From NCBI RefSeq assembly GCF_000614145.1, contig NZ_BAKK01000003.1:62001-126000 (forward strand): a stretch of 64,000 nucleotides of DNA. Reading direction: 5' to 3'. Below are positions 55,806 through 64,000 of the stretch, in pieces (the stretch's first letter is position 1; every line of letters begins with the position of its first letter). The notes beneath the pieces are model-generated. The model did not search any database. It worked only from the letters and a program-made list of their open reading frames with translations, and was not told the DNA's origin. The position numbers and the translations under genes were made by a program. The DNA is from Bacteroides faecichinchillae JCM 17102 (GTDB lineage: Bacteria; Bacteroidota; Bacteroidia; Bacteroidales; Bacteroidaceae).

Positions 55806-56468
55806 TTAGTCTTCGATAATAACTCCTAACAATGGAAGTAAATCCATGGTTTGTAAAGAGGTGATGATCGCTCCTTTTAAGTCACTGATGTTTAAGGTTA
55901 ATCCACTGATGCGTGAAGTACGCAAATCGATTCCTCTAAGTGGAGTATGAGAAAAGTCAGTTTCGACTAAATCACAACTATCAAAAGCTACAGATGTCAA
56001 GCGGCAATCATGGAAAGTACCATTCCTGAAAAGGCTGTTTGTAAAACGAACCTGATTCATTTTACTCATGGCGAGATTGATATAACTTGCGTTACAGTCG
56101 TGCAATAATATATGATTGAGAGTCGTTCCTGATAAATTAGTTCCCAATAATTTACATGAAATGAACTCCACCCGATAAAGAGAACTTTCGGCAAAAGAAA
56201 TATTGGATAAGTCGCAATATTCAAAACGTATATCTGTCAGTTGCGAGGAATTGAATTGACATTCGCTGAATGTTTGATATTGAAAGGTACAGTTCTTGAT
56301 ACTCTTATGGGAAACATTAATTTCTTCTTCTTTATTTTTGCAGAATAAAAGATCGGAGATCGTTTCTTCTTTTTCAAGCCATTCTAGTAAAGTGATTGTG
56401 CTGTGTTGTTGAGCTTCTAAAATGGGAGGTGCAACTCGAACAGGTTTAAGGTTATTTTTCTTTATCAT
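55806..56468 (-). CDS. Pentapeptide-repeat protein
   Basis: 220 residues. From about residue 60 to 200 a right-handed beta-helix pattern A(D/N)LxX recurs: FEYCDLSNISFAESSLYRVEFISCKLLGTNLSGTTLNH, RFTNSLFRNGTFHDCRLTSVAFDSCDLVETDFSH, GIDLRTSRISGL. The first ~55 residues are a helical lead. Pentapeptide proteins can mimic DNA (Qnr) or have unknown roles; nothing here decides. It is 25 bp after fluC in the same direction, probably one operon. Confidence 0.85.
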   Translation of the reverse strand: MIKKNNLKPVRVAPPILEAQQHSTITLLEWLEKEETISDLLFCKNKEEEINVSHKSIKNCTFQYQTFSECQFNSSQLTDIRFEYCDLSNISFAESSLYRVEFISCKLLGTNLSGTTLNHILLHDCNASYINLAMSKMNQVRFTNSLFRNGTFHDCRLTSVAFDSCDLVETDFSHTPLRGIDLRTSRISGLTLNISDLKGAIITSLQTMDLLPLLGVIIED

Positions 56469-56493
56469 ATGGTAACAATTAGTTGGTTTTGAA

Positions 56494-56874
56494 TTAAAAT
56501 TGTTTCCCTAGATATCCTCCTGTCATTACAGCAACTAATCCTATACCTATACTTAATAATGTATATAGAATGAACATACCATAAAATTCTCCTTTCAGCA
56601 AACTTAAGTTATCATTGGAGAAAGTTGAAAAAGTGGTGAAACCACCACAAATGCCAACAGTAAGAAATAACCGGATTTCTATAGACAACTGCCAACGTTC
56701 GGATAAGGAATAAAAAAGTCCGATTAAAAAACAACCGATGATATTGACGGAGAATGTTCCCCAGGAAAAAGGGAAACCAACACCGGAAGTCCGTTCATTA
56801 ATGGCTATTTGCCCTAAATAACGGAGTACACTTCCAATTCCTCCACCTATAAATATATAGAGTATTTCTTTCAT
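56494..56874 (-). CDS. crcB: Fluoride channel FluC/CrcB
   Basis: 126 residues, four transmembrane helices, with GGGIGSVLRYLGQ at the start, WGTFSVNIIGCFLIGLFY (conserved Asn) and VGICGGFTTFSTFSND (the Phe and Thr/Ser track). This is the complete single-domain form, which works as an antiparallel dimer and exports fluoride. A -7 box TACCTTTG lies on the minus strand about 30 nt upstream. I looked for a fluoride riboswitch and saw none in the short leader. Confidence 0.92.
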   Translation of the reverse strand: MKEILYIFIGGGIGSVLRYLGQIAINERTSGVGFPFSWGTFSVNIIGCFLIGLFYSLSERWQLSIEIRLFLTVGICGGFTTFSTFSNDNLSLLKGEFYGMFILYTLLSIGIGLVAVMTGGYLGKQF

Positions 56875-57115
56875 TCTATTCTTATGGTTGATTTTGCAAA
56901 GGTAATATTTTTGTAATTCTGATATAGCTGTATCTATGTTTTTTTGTGAGATATGTCTATTGTTTCCTTCACAATGCTTCTCTTCTGAAAATTGAATAAT
57001 AATACGTATTTCTCAAAGAAAACTAAAACTTTGGCAAAGACTTTTTTTATCGGTCGGATTCTTTTTTGTAATTTTGCGCCATCTTTTTTAAAACATTATC
57101 AATAAAGAGAACAAC

Positions 57116-58524
57116 ATGGGAGGTTTTTTCGGAACAGTCTCGAAAACGAGCTGTGTGACTGATTTATTCTACGGTACAGATTATAATTCACATTTGGGAA
57201 CGAAGCGGGGCGGACTCGCTACTTATAGTCAAGAGAAAGGTTTTATCCGTTCTATTCATAATCTGGAAAGTACTTATTTTCGATCCAAATTTGAAGGAGA
57301 ACTGGACAAATTCAAAGGAAATGCTGGAATCGGCATTATTAGCGACACAGATGCACAACCTATCGTTATCAATTCTCATCTCGGGCGCTTCGCCATTGTT
57401 ACTGTTGCTAAAATAACTAATATCCAGGAACTGGAAGAAGAGCTCCTCAGTAAAAATATGCACTTCGCCGAACTGAGTTCGAGCAATACTAATCAAACGG
57501 AACTTATCGCACTTCTTATCATACAAGGTAGAACTTTCACCGAAGGAATCGAAAATGTATTTAAACATATTAAAGGATCATGCTCTATGCTTCTTCTGAC
57601 AGAGGATGGAAGCATTATCGCTGCCCGCGATCATTGGGGACGTACTCCAATTGTTATTGGTAAGAAAGAAGGAGCTTATGCTGCAACGAGCGAATCGACT
57701 AGTTTCCCAAATCTCGATTATGAGATTGATAGATATTTGGGACCGGGAGAGATTGTACGTATGCATGCCGATCATATTGAGCAACTTCGCAAGCCGAATG
57801 AAGAAATGCAGATTTGTTCGTTCCTGTGGGTTTATTATGGCTTTCCAACGTCTTGTTATGAAGGAAAGAATGTAGAGGAAGTTCGTTTTACTAGCGGCTT
57901 GAAGATGGGGCAGAAGGATGAGTCGGAAGTAGACTGTGCTTGTGGTATTCCTGATTCGGGGGTTGGTATGGCTTTGGGATATGCAGAAGGAAAAGGTGTG
58001 CCTTACCATCGTGCTATCGCTAAATATACGCCGACATGGCTCGTAGCTTTACACCAAGTAATCAGGAGTTGCGCTCGCTTGTTGCAAAGATGAAGTTGAT
58101 TCCTAATCGCGCGATGCTTGAAGGGAAGCGTTTATTGTTCTGTGACGATTCAATTGTTCGTGGAACGCAGTTGCGGGACAATGTAAAGATTTTGTTTGAA
58201 TATGGAGCAAAAGAGGTACACATGCGTATTGCATGTCCACCGTTGATTTATGCTTGTCCATTTGTAGGATTCTCTGCTTCAAAAAATGCATTGGAATTGA
58301 TTACCCGTCGAATTATCAAAGAACTGGAAGGAGACGAGAATAAGAATCTGGATAAATATGCTACTACCGGTTCTCCTGAATATGAAAAAATGGTCAATGT
58401 GATTGCAGAACGTTTCGGATTGACCTCTTTGAAATTTAATACGCTAGAAACGCTGATTGAAGCGATAGGTTTGCCTAAATGCAAAGTTTGTACACATTGT
58501 TTTGATGGCAGCAGCCATTTCTAA
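57116..58524 (+). pseudogene. Amidophosphoribosyltransferase paralog without the catalytic cysteine, one-base frameshift
   Basis: A class II glutamine-amidotransferase/PRTase of ~470 residues. It starts MGGFFGTVSKTSC, so the nucleophilic Cys of PurF (MCGIxG) is Gly. RGGLAT, ARDHWGRTPIVIG and SFLWVYYGFPTS follow. After IAKYTPTW one C is missing near 58040; restoring it gives PRSFTPSNQELR, then MLEGKRLLFCDDSIVRGTQLRD (PRPP-binding loop, which is intact) to CKVCTHCFDGSSHF. The family member with Gly is conserved in Bacteroides to my memory, so the cysteine loss is probably real while the frameshift is probably error. It may use free ammonia or have a regulatory role. A -7 box TAATTTTG is at 57069-57076. 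Confidence 0.85.
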
Positions 58525-58537
58525 AGAATATTATAGA

Positions 58538-58583
58538 TAAAAAAGAGCCGTAAATTGCTTTGTAATTTACGGCTCTTTTTTTA
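58538..58583. terminator. Strong bidirectional terminator
   Basis: Stem AAAAGAGCCGTAAATT (58541-58556) with AATTTACGGCTCTTTT (58564-58579), 7-nt loop, A tract before and T tract after. Confidence 0.92.
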
Positions 58584-58645
58584 CCTTTACGGCAATATAA
58601 ACTATCAAATTGTAATTTGTAATTAATAACTAGTAATTAAATAAA

Positions 58646-59869
58646 ATGACTTTAGTAGACAGATTTTTAAAGTATGTAAGCTTCGATACACAATCTGATG
58701 AATCGACAGGTCTTACTCCCAGTACTTCCAAGCAAATGATTTTTGCTGAGTATTTGAAAACTGAACTGGAATCTTTGGGATTAGAAGATATAACATTGGA
58801 TGAACATGGCTATCTTTTTGCTACTCTTCCGGCTAATATAGATAAAGAAATTCCGACTATCGGGTTTATTGCTCATATGGATACTAGTCCTGATATGACA
58901 GGTAAGGATGTGACTCCGCGTATTGTGGAAAAATATGATGGATCGGATATTGTCCTTTGTGCTGAGGAAAACATAATTCTTTCTCCTGCACAGTTCCCGG
59001 AACTACTGGATCATAAAGGGGAAGATTTGATTGTAACCAATGGTAAGACACTATTGGGAGCTGACGATAAGGCTGGTATTGCAGAAATTGTATCAGCAAT
59101 GGTTTATTTGAAAGACCATCCTGAGATCAAACATGGAAAGATTCGTATAGGTTTCAATCCGGATGAAGAGATCGGTGAGGGAGCTCATAAGTTTGATGTC
59201 GAGAAATTTGGCTGTGAGTGGGCATATACGATGGATGGTGGTGAATTGGGAGAACTTGAATTTGAAAACTTCAATGCTGCTGTAGCTAAGATTGTTTTCA
59301 AAGGACGTAATGTGCATCCGGGATATGCTAAAAATAAAATGATCAACTCTATTCGCGTTGCTAATAAGTTTATCTCACTGCTACCTGCTCAGGAAGTTCC
59401 GGAACAGACTACAGGTTATGAAGGATTCTATCATCTGATCGGTATTCAGGGAGAAGTAGAACAAACAACTGTTACTTATATTATTCGTGACCATAATCGT
59501 GAGAAATTTGAGGACCGTAAAAAGGAAATGGAACGTATGGTTGCACAAATCAATGCAGAATATGGAGAAGGTACGGCTACTCTGGAATTGCGTGATCAAT
59601 ACTATAATATGCGTGAGAAGATAGAACCGGTAATGCATATTATCGATGTCGCTTTTGCTGCAATGGAAGCTGTTGGTGTAAAACCAAACGTAAAACCAAT
59701 TCGTGGTGGTACGGATGGTGCGCAACTCTCTTTCAAAGGTTTGCCTTGCCCGAATATCTTTGCAGGAGGACTGAATTTCCATGGACGTTATGAATTTGTT
59801 CCTATTCAGAGTATGGAGAAGGCAATGAACGTTATTGTGAAGATTGCCGAATTGGTAACTTCTAAATAA
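58646..59869 (+). CDS. pepT: Peptidase T (tripeptidase)
   Basis: 407 residues of the M20 metallopeptidase family, full length. Zinc ligands and catalytic residues: IAHMDTSPD (HxD) near 78, [12 protein letters not shown] near 139, NPDEEIGEG (catalytic EE) near 174, and GGTDGAQLS and [10 protein letters not shown] at the C-terminus. It removes the N-terminal residue of tripeptides in the cytoplasm. A terminator precedes it, and gcvT follows after 54 bp, so they may share a promoter. Confidence 0.95.
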   Translation: MTLVDRFLKYVSFDTQSDESTGLTPSTSKQMIFAEYLKTELESLGLEDITLDEHGYLFATLPANIDKEIPTIGFIAHMDTSPDMTGKDVTPRIVEKYDGSDIVLCAEENIILSPAQFPELLDHKGEDLIVTNGKTLLGADDKAGIAEIVSAMVYLKDHPEIKHGKIRIGFNPDEEIGEGAHKFDVEKFGCEWAYTMDGGELGELEFENFNAAVAKIVFKGRNVHPGYAKNKMINSIRVANKFISLLPAQEVPEQTTGYEGFYHLIGIQGEVEQTTVTYIIRDHNREKFEDRKKEMERMVAQINAEYGEGTATLELRDQYYNMREKIEPVMHIIDVAFAAMEAVGVKPNVKPIRGGTDGAQLSFKGLPCPNIFAGGLNFHGRYEFVPIQSMEKAMNVIVKIAELVTSK

Positions 59870-59923
59870 AAATCAATAATGAGTATCATTAACACCTAAT
59901 ACTTAATTCTTAAAATAATATCC

Positions 59924-61009
59924 ATGAAAACCACTCCGTTTACAGAGAAACATATTGCACTCGGTGCTAAAATGCACGAGTTTGCAGGTTATAATATGCC
60001 TATCGAATATTCCGGTATCATTGACGAACATCTGACTGTTTGTAATGCTGCCGGTGTGTTTGATGTATCCCACATGGGAGAATTCTGGGTGAAAGGTCCC
60101 CATGCTTTGTCTTTTCTTCAAAAGGTGACTTCTAATAATGTGGTGTCTCTTACTCCGGGAAAAATACAATATACGTGCTTCCCAAATGAAGAAGGAGGAA
60201 TTGTAGATGATTTATTGGTATATCATTTTGAACCCCAAAAATATCTATTGGTAGTTAATGCCGCTAATATTCAGAAAGATTGGAATTGGTGCATTTCTCA
60301 TAATACGGAAGGAGCGGAATTGGAAAATTCTTCGGATTGCACAGCGCAGCTTGCTGTACAAGGTCCAAAGGCTATTCTCGCTTTGCAGAAACTGACAGAC
60401 ATTGATTTGTCTGCTATACCTTATTATACGTTTGCGGTTGGTACGTTTGCAGGAGAAGAAAATGTGATTATATCAAATACCGGCTATACCGGTGCAGGAG
60501 GATTTGAACTCTATTTTTATCCGAAAGCAGCAGATAAAATCTGGAAAGCCGTTTTTCAAGCAGGAGAGGAGTATGGTATCAAACCTGTTGGTTTGGGTGC
60601 GCGTGACACTCTTCGTCTGGAAATGGGATTTTGTCTTTATGGTAATGACCTGGATGATACAACTTCTCCCATTGAAGCGGGCTTAGGATGGATTACTAAG
60701 TTTGTGGATGGTAAAGATTTTATCAATCGTCCAATGTTGGAAAAACAGAAAGCGGAAGGGGTTACTCGTAAGTTGGTTGGTTTTGAGATGATCGATCGCG
60801 GAATTCCCCGTCATGGTTATGAGTTGGTCAATGCAGAAGGGGAGAAGATAGGAGTGGTTACTTCCGGAACGATGTCACCTACCCGTAAGATTGGTATTGG
60901 AATGGGATATGTAAAGCCGGAATACAGTAAAGTCGGAACGGAGATTTATATTGATATGCGTGGTCGCAAATTGAAAGCCGAAGTGGTGAAACCGCCATTT
61001 AGGAAATAA
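59924..61009 (+). CDS. gcvT: Aminomethyltransferase (glycine cleavage T protein)
   Basis: 361 residues, full family length. It starts [30 protein letters not shown], contains [27 protein letters not shown] and [19 protein letters not shown], and ends with the C-terminal barrel ([17 protein letters not shown]). It transfers the methylene group from lipoylated GcvH to tetrahydrofolate, releasing ammonia. gcvH and gcvP are not in this window. It follows pepT in the same direction. Confidence 0.95.
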   Translation: MKTTPFTEKHIALGAKMHEFAGYNMPIEYSGIIDEHLTVCNAAGVFDVSHMGEFWVKGPHALSFLQKVTSNNVVSLTPGKIQYTCFPNEEGGIVDDLLVYHFEPQKYLLVVNAANIQKDWNWCISHNTEGAELENSSDCTAQLAVQGPKAILALQKLTDIDLSAIPYYTFAVGTFAGEENVIISNTGYTGAGGFELYFYPKAADKIWKAVFQAGEEYGIKPVGLGARDTLRLEMGFCLYGNDLDDTTSPIEAGLGWITKFVDGKDFINRPMLEKQKAEGVTRKLVGFEMIDRGIPRHGYELVNAEGEKIGVVTSGTMSPTRKIGIGMGYVKPEYSKVGTEIYIDMRGRKLKAEVVKPPFRK

Positions 61010-61225
61010 AATAGGATTGATTAATATAGAAAAACTAGTCTCAGGTGACGTGGATAATGTAGGTTTTTAGCTTTAAAAGGGTTTAATAAATCTATGTTAT
61101 TCACGTCATTCATGTTTTGAAGTAAATGATCATACATTCTGATATTCATTAACAGTAAATATATCCTTAAATGTTGTTTATACCATAGATTTATTCTAAT
61201 TTTGTCAGCAAATTAAGATAAATCG

Positions 61226-63495
61226 ATGTCTCAATTACCTACACTTATAGCTGATCTGGCACTGATATTAATCTGTGCAGGTATCATGACTTTGCTATTT
61301 AAAAAATTAAAGCAACCCCTGGTATTAGGTATGTAGTAGCTGGTTTTCTGGCAAGTCCGCATATGCCATACACCCCTTCAGTGATGGATACTGCTAATAT
61401 TAAAACATGGGCAGATATAGGTGTTATCTTCTTATTATTTGCACTTGGATTGGAATTTAGCTTTAAGAAGATTGTCAAGGTTGGAGGTTCTGCTGTAATC
61501 GCTGCATGTACTATTATCTTTTGTATGATTCTGCTAGGGATAGGTGTCGGTATGGGTTTTGGCTGGCATCGTATGGATTGTCTTTTCTTAGGTGGTATGA
61601 TCGCCATGTCGTCTACTACAATTATTTATAAAGCTTTTGATGATTTAGGATTTAGGAAGAAACAGTTTACCGGGCTTGTCTTGAGTATTCTGATTCTGGA
61701 AGATATTCTCGCCATTGTATTAATGGTTATGCTTTCCACTATGGCTGTGAGTCATAACTTTGAAGGGACTGAAATGCTGGAAAGTATCGGTAAATTATTA
61801 TTCTTCCTCATCTTATGGTTTGTAGTGGGTATCTATCTGATTCCGGAGTTCCTAAAGCGTTGCAGGAAATTGATGGGAGAGGAGACGTTACTTATCGTTT
61901 CGTTGGCACTTTGCTTTGGAATGGTGGTTATGGCTGCTCATACAGGATTTTCTGCAGCATTTGGAGCTTTTATAATGGGATCTATTTTAGCTGAAACGAT
62001 TGAGGCCGAATCCATAGATCGTTTAGTAAAACCGGTGAAAGATCTTTTCGGGGCAATTTTTTTCGTGTCGGTAGGTATGATGGTAAATCCTGCAATGATT
62101 GTGGAATATGCTGTGCCTATTATTGTGATAACAATTGCTGTTATTTTGGGACAGGCTACCTTTGGAACTTTCGGAGTGATTCTTTCAGGAAAGTCTTTGA
62201 AGACAGCAATGCAGTGTGGTTTTAGTTTAACACAGATTGGTGAGTTTGCTTTTATTATTGCTTCTTTGGGAGTCTCTTTGCATGTGACGAGTGAGTTTTT
62301 GTATCCTATTGTAGTAGCAGTTTCTGTTATAACTACTTTTCTGACTCCTTATATGATTCGTTTTGCAGAACCGGCTTTTACTTTTGTGGATGCTCATCTT
62401 CCTGCATCTTGGCGAAAGATGTTATTACGTTATACTGGTTCACAGACGGCAATGAATCATGATAATCTGTGGAAAAAATTATTATTGGCGATAATACGAA
62501 TCACTGTTGTTTATTCAATAGTCAGTATATCTGTTATTGCACTCTCTTTCCGTTTTGTGATTCCGTTTTTTAAGGAAAACTTGCCTCCATTTTGGGCTTC
62601 ATTGCTCGGTGCGGTATTTATTATACTTTTTATTTCACCTTTCCTGCGTGCTATTATGGTGAAGAAAAATCATTCAGTAGAATTTATGACTCTATGGCAT
62701 GATAGCCGGGCTAATCGTGCACCATTGGTTGCTACGATTGTTATTCGGGTGATGATAGCGGTATTATTTGTCATTTTTATTATTTCAGGTTTATTTAAAG
62801 CCTCTATCGGATTGATAATTGGTGTGGCTGTATTGGTAGTACTACTTATGGTATGGTCTCGCCGTTTGAAAAAACAGTCCATTTTGATTGAACGACGCTT
62901 TTTTCAAAATTTGCGTTCTCGGGATGTTCGTGCGGAGTATTTGGGGGAGAAGAAACCGGAATATGCGGGGCGTTTATTGTCTCATGATTTACATTTAGCG
63001 GATTTGGAGATTCCTGGAGAATCATCTTGGGCTGGAAAGACTTTGATGGAGCTAAATCTGGGGAAAAGATATGGAGTACATGTTGCTTCTATTCTTCGAG
63101 GGAGAAGGAGAATTAATATACCCGGTGGTGCCGAACGTTTGTTTCCATTGGATAAGATACAAGTAATTGGAACGGATGAGCAACTGAATAAATTCAGTGA
63201 AGATATGCAAAATGGTGCGAAGATTGACTGGCAGGTATATGAGCAGAGTGAAATGAGTTTGAAACAGTTCATTGTTGATACTGATTCTATTTTTTTAGGT
63301 AAGACTATTCGCGAGTCTGGAATCCGTGATAAATACCGGTGTATGATTGTAGGGGTGGAACGAGAGGATGGAACATTAGTTACACCGGATGTAAATGTAC
63401 CGTTTGAGGAAGGTGATGTGGTATGGGTAGTAGGTGAGAAAGAAGATGTCTACCAATTAGTAAATCAAAAAGATGAAAAATTACAAGTAGGATAA
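61226..63495 (+). pseudogene. Kef-type cation:proton antiporter with TrkA-C domains, one-base frameshift near start
   Basis: The true start is ATG 61226 (MSQLPTLIADLALILICAGIMTLLF). After PLVLG the frame stops because one T is missing near 61330 (GGTATG instead of GGTTATG); restored, it reads YVVAGFLASPHMPYTPSV and runs to 63495, ~756 residues. The N-terminal half is a CPA2 exchanger with ~12 helices (FLLFALGLEFSFKKI, GFSAAFGAFIMGSILAET, SLTQIGEFAFIIASLGV). Helices at 370-520 follow, then two TrkA-C-like regulatory parts (GKTLMELNLGKRYGVHVASILRG, GKTIRESGIRDKYRCMIVGVERE). It is an inner-membrane K+/Na+:H+ antiporter. Confidence 0.88.
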
Positions 63496-63514
63496 AAGTA
63501 GTAGAACTACTTTT
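63494..63514 (+). terminator. Hairpin after the antiporter gene
   Basis: 9-bp stem AAAAGTAGT/ACTACTTTT with loop AGA, followed by ATTTATTT; immediately after the stop codon. Confidence 0.65.
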
Positions 63515-63546
63515 ATTTATTTACTGAAACATAAAATAATAATAAT

Positions 63547-63972
63547 ATGAAGAGCGATCCGAAAGAATGTCTGTATTGCCAGAACAACGAGATGTTATAT
63601 AATCTGATGATTGAGATTGCACAGTTGAGTGTGTCACGTGTGTTTTTATTTAAAGAACAAACCTATCGTGGACGTTGTCTTGTTGCTTACAAAGATCATG
63701 TGAACGATTTAAATGAATTGAGTGATGAAGAACGTAATGCTTTTATGGCAGATGTAGTTCGCGTAACTCGAGCTATGCAGAAGGCTTTCCTACCGGAAAA
63801 GATAAATTATGGTGCTTACTCTGATAAACTGTCTCATCTGCATTTCCATTTGGCTCCAAAGTATATAGGCGGACCAGATTATGGAAGTACATTTCAAATG
63901 AATCCAGGAAAGGTTTATTTGACAGATGCTGAGTATCAAGAATTAATTGATGCTTTGAAAGCTAATTTGTAA
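63547..63972 (+). CDS. HIT family protein
   Basis: 141 residues of the histidine-triad superfamily, with HLHFHLAPKY as the HxHxHxx motif near residue 100 and an N-terminal CLYCQNN zinc-type pair. VFLFKEQTYRGRCLVAYKDHVNDLNEL is a typical HIT core. Members hydrolyse nucleotide phosphoramidates or dinucleotides; the substrate is unknown. It has its own ribosome-binding region after the hairpin and is the last complete gene. Confidence 0.9.
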   Translation: MKSDPKECLYCQNNEMLYNLMIEIAQLSVSRVFLFKEQTYRGRCLVAYKDHVNDLNELSDEERNAFMADVVRVTRAMQKAFLPEKINYGAYSDKLSHLHFHLAPKYIGGPDYGSTFQMNPGKVYLTDAEYQELIDALKANL

Positions 63973-64000
63973 TCTTTTGAGAGAATCATAAGAATGGCAA

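Noticed and set aside
56875..57000. Fluoride riboswitch before crcB
   Set aside because: The leader from the -7 box to the ATG is only about 30 nt and shows no such fold.

Overview
The window looks like a chromosomal segment of a Bacteroides species. Evidence: many genes are preceded by the Bacteroides-type -7 box (TAnnTTTG), ribosome-binding sites are AT-rich and weak, and the gene content fits (Mfa-type fimbrillins, VirE-N/primase protein, DUF6078/DUF6048/DUF6452 families, PurF paralog starting MGGFFG). I think the B. thetaiotaomicron/ovatus group is likely, from memory of gene content only.

Layout. 1-4.0 kb: metabolic and acetyl/acyltransferase genes (an edge-truncated GNAT, an amidohydrolase, a RimJ-like GNAT, a membrane acyltransferase). 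4.0-14.6 kb: accessory chromosome, with a 22-bp-period palindrome array, a VirE-N/primase-like gene stopped inside its Walker A motif, DUF6078, an Mfa2-like lipoprotein with two fimbrillins, a decayed JetD-like fragment, DUF202, fabH and a broken alcohol dehydrogenase. 15.0-38.4 kb: an integrated mobilizable defence island. Its backbone is integrase, 4xHTH protein, RhuM-like protein, excisionase-like HTH, DUF3987 protein, DUF6371-like protein, MobC, relaxase and a candidate oriT. Its cargo is an HNH nuclease, a type I restriction-modification system (hsdR-hsdM-rhuM-hsdS) with an hsdS shufflon and its own tyrosine recombinase, a deaminase-fold gene with an unknown partner, and a HipB-HipS-HipT toxin-antitoxin module. 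It lies beyond the terminator of mnmE. 38.5-64 kb: core chromosome, with mnmE, a hybrid sensor kinase, a nucleoside phosphorylase, nfeD-floA, ttcA, apbE, mntP, glycosyltransferase, SRP RNA, tRNA-Thr, a second 22-bp-period array, eno, fluC, a purF paralog, pepT, gcvT, a Kef-type antiporter and a HIT protein.

How the parts work together. The island combines transfer functions with several immunity or addiction modules. An XRE regulator sits between the hsd operon and the oppositely directed deaminase pair, with one perfect palindrome between the two promoters. The hsdS locus can build up to 2 x 4 = 8 specificity proteins by inversion. The hip operon has three TATACC-N6-GGTATA operators spaced exactly 41 bp apart. 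The island integrase and its excisionase/primase operon share a 50-bp promoter-operator module.

Caution. At least 15 frame breaks occur, nearly all explained by loss of a single base, often in a homopolymer, and several in housekeeping-type genes. This is more like sequence or assembly error than mass gene decay, so features called pseudogene for this reason are probably intact in the organism. Two further in-frame stops (VirE-like gene, second fimbrillin) are not indels and may be real.
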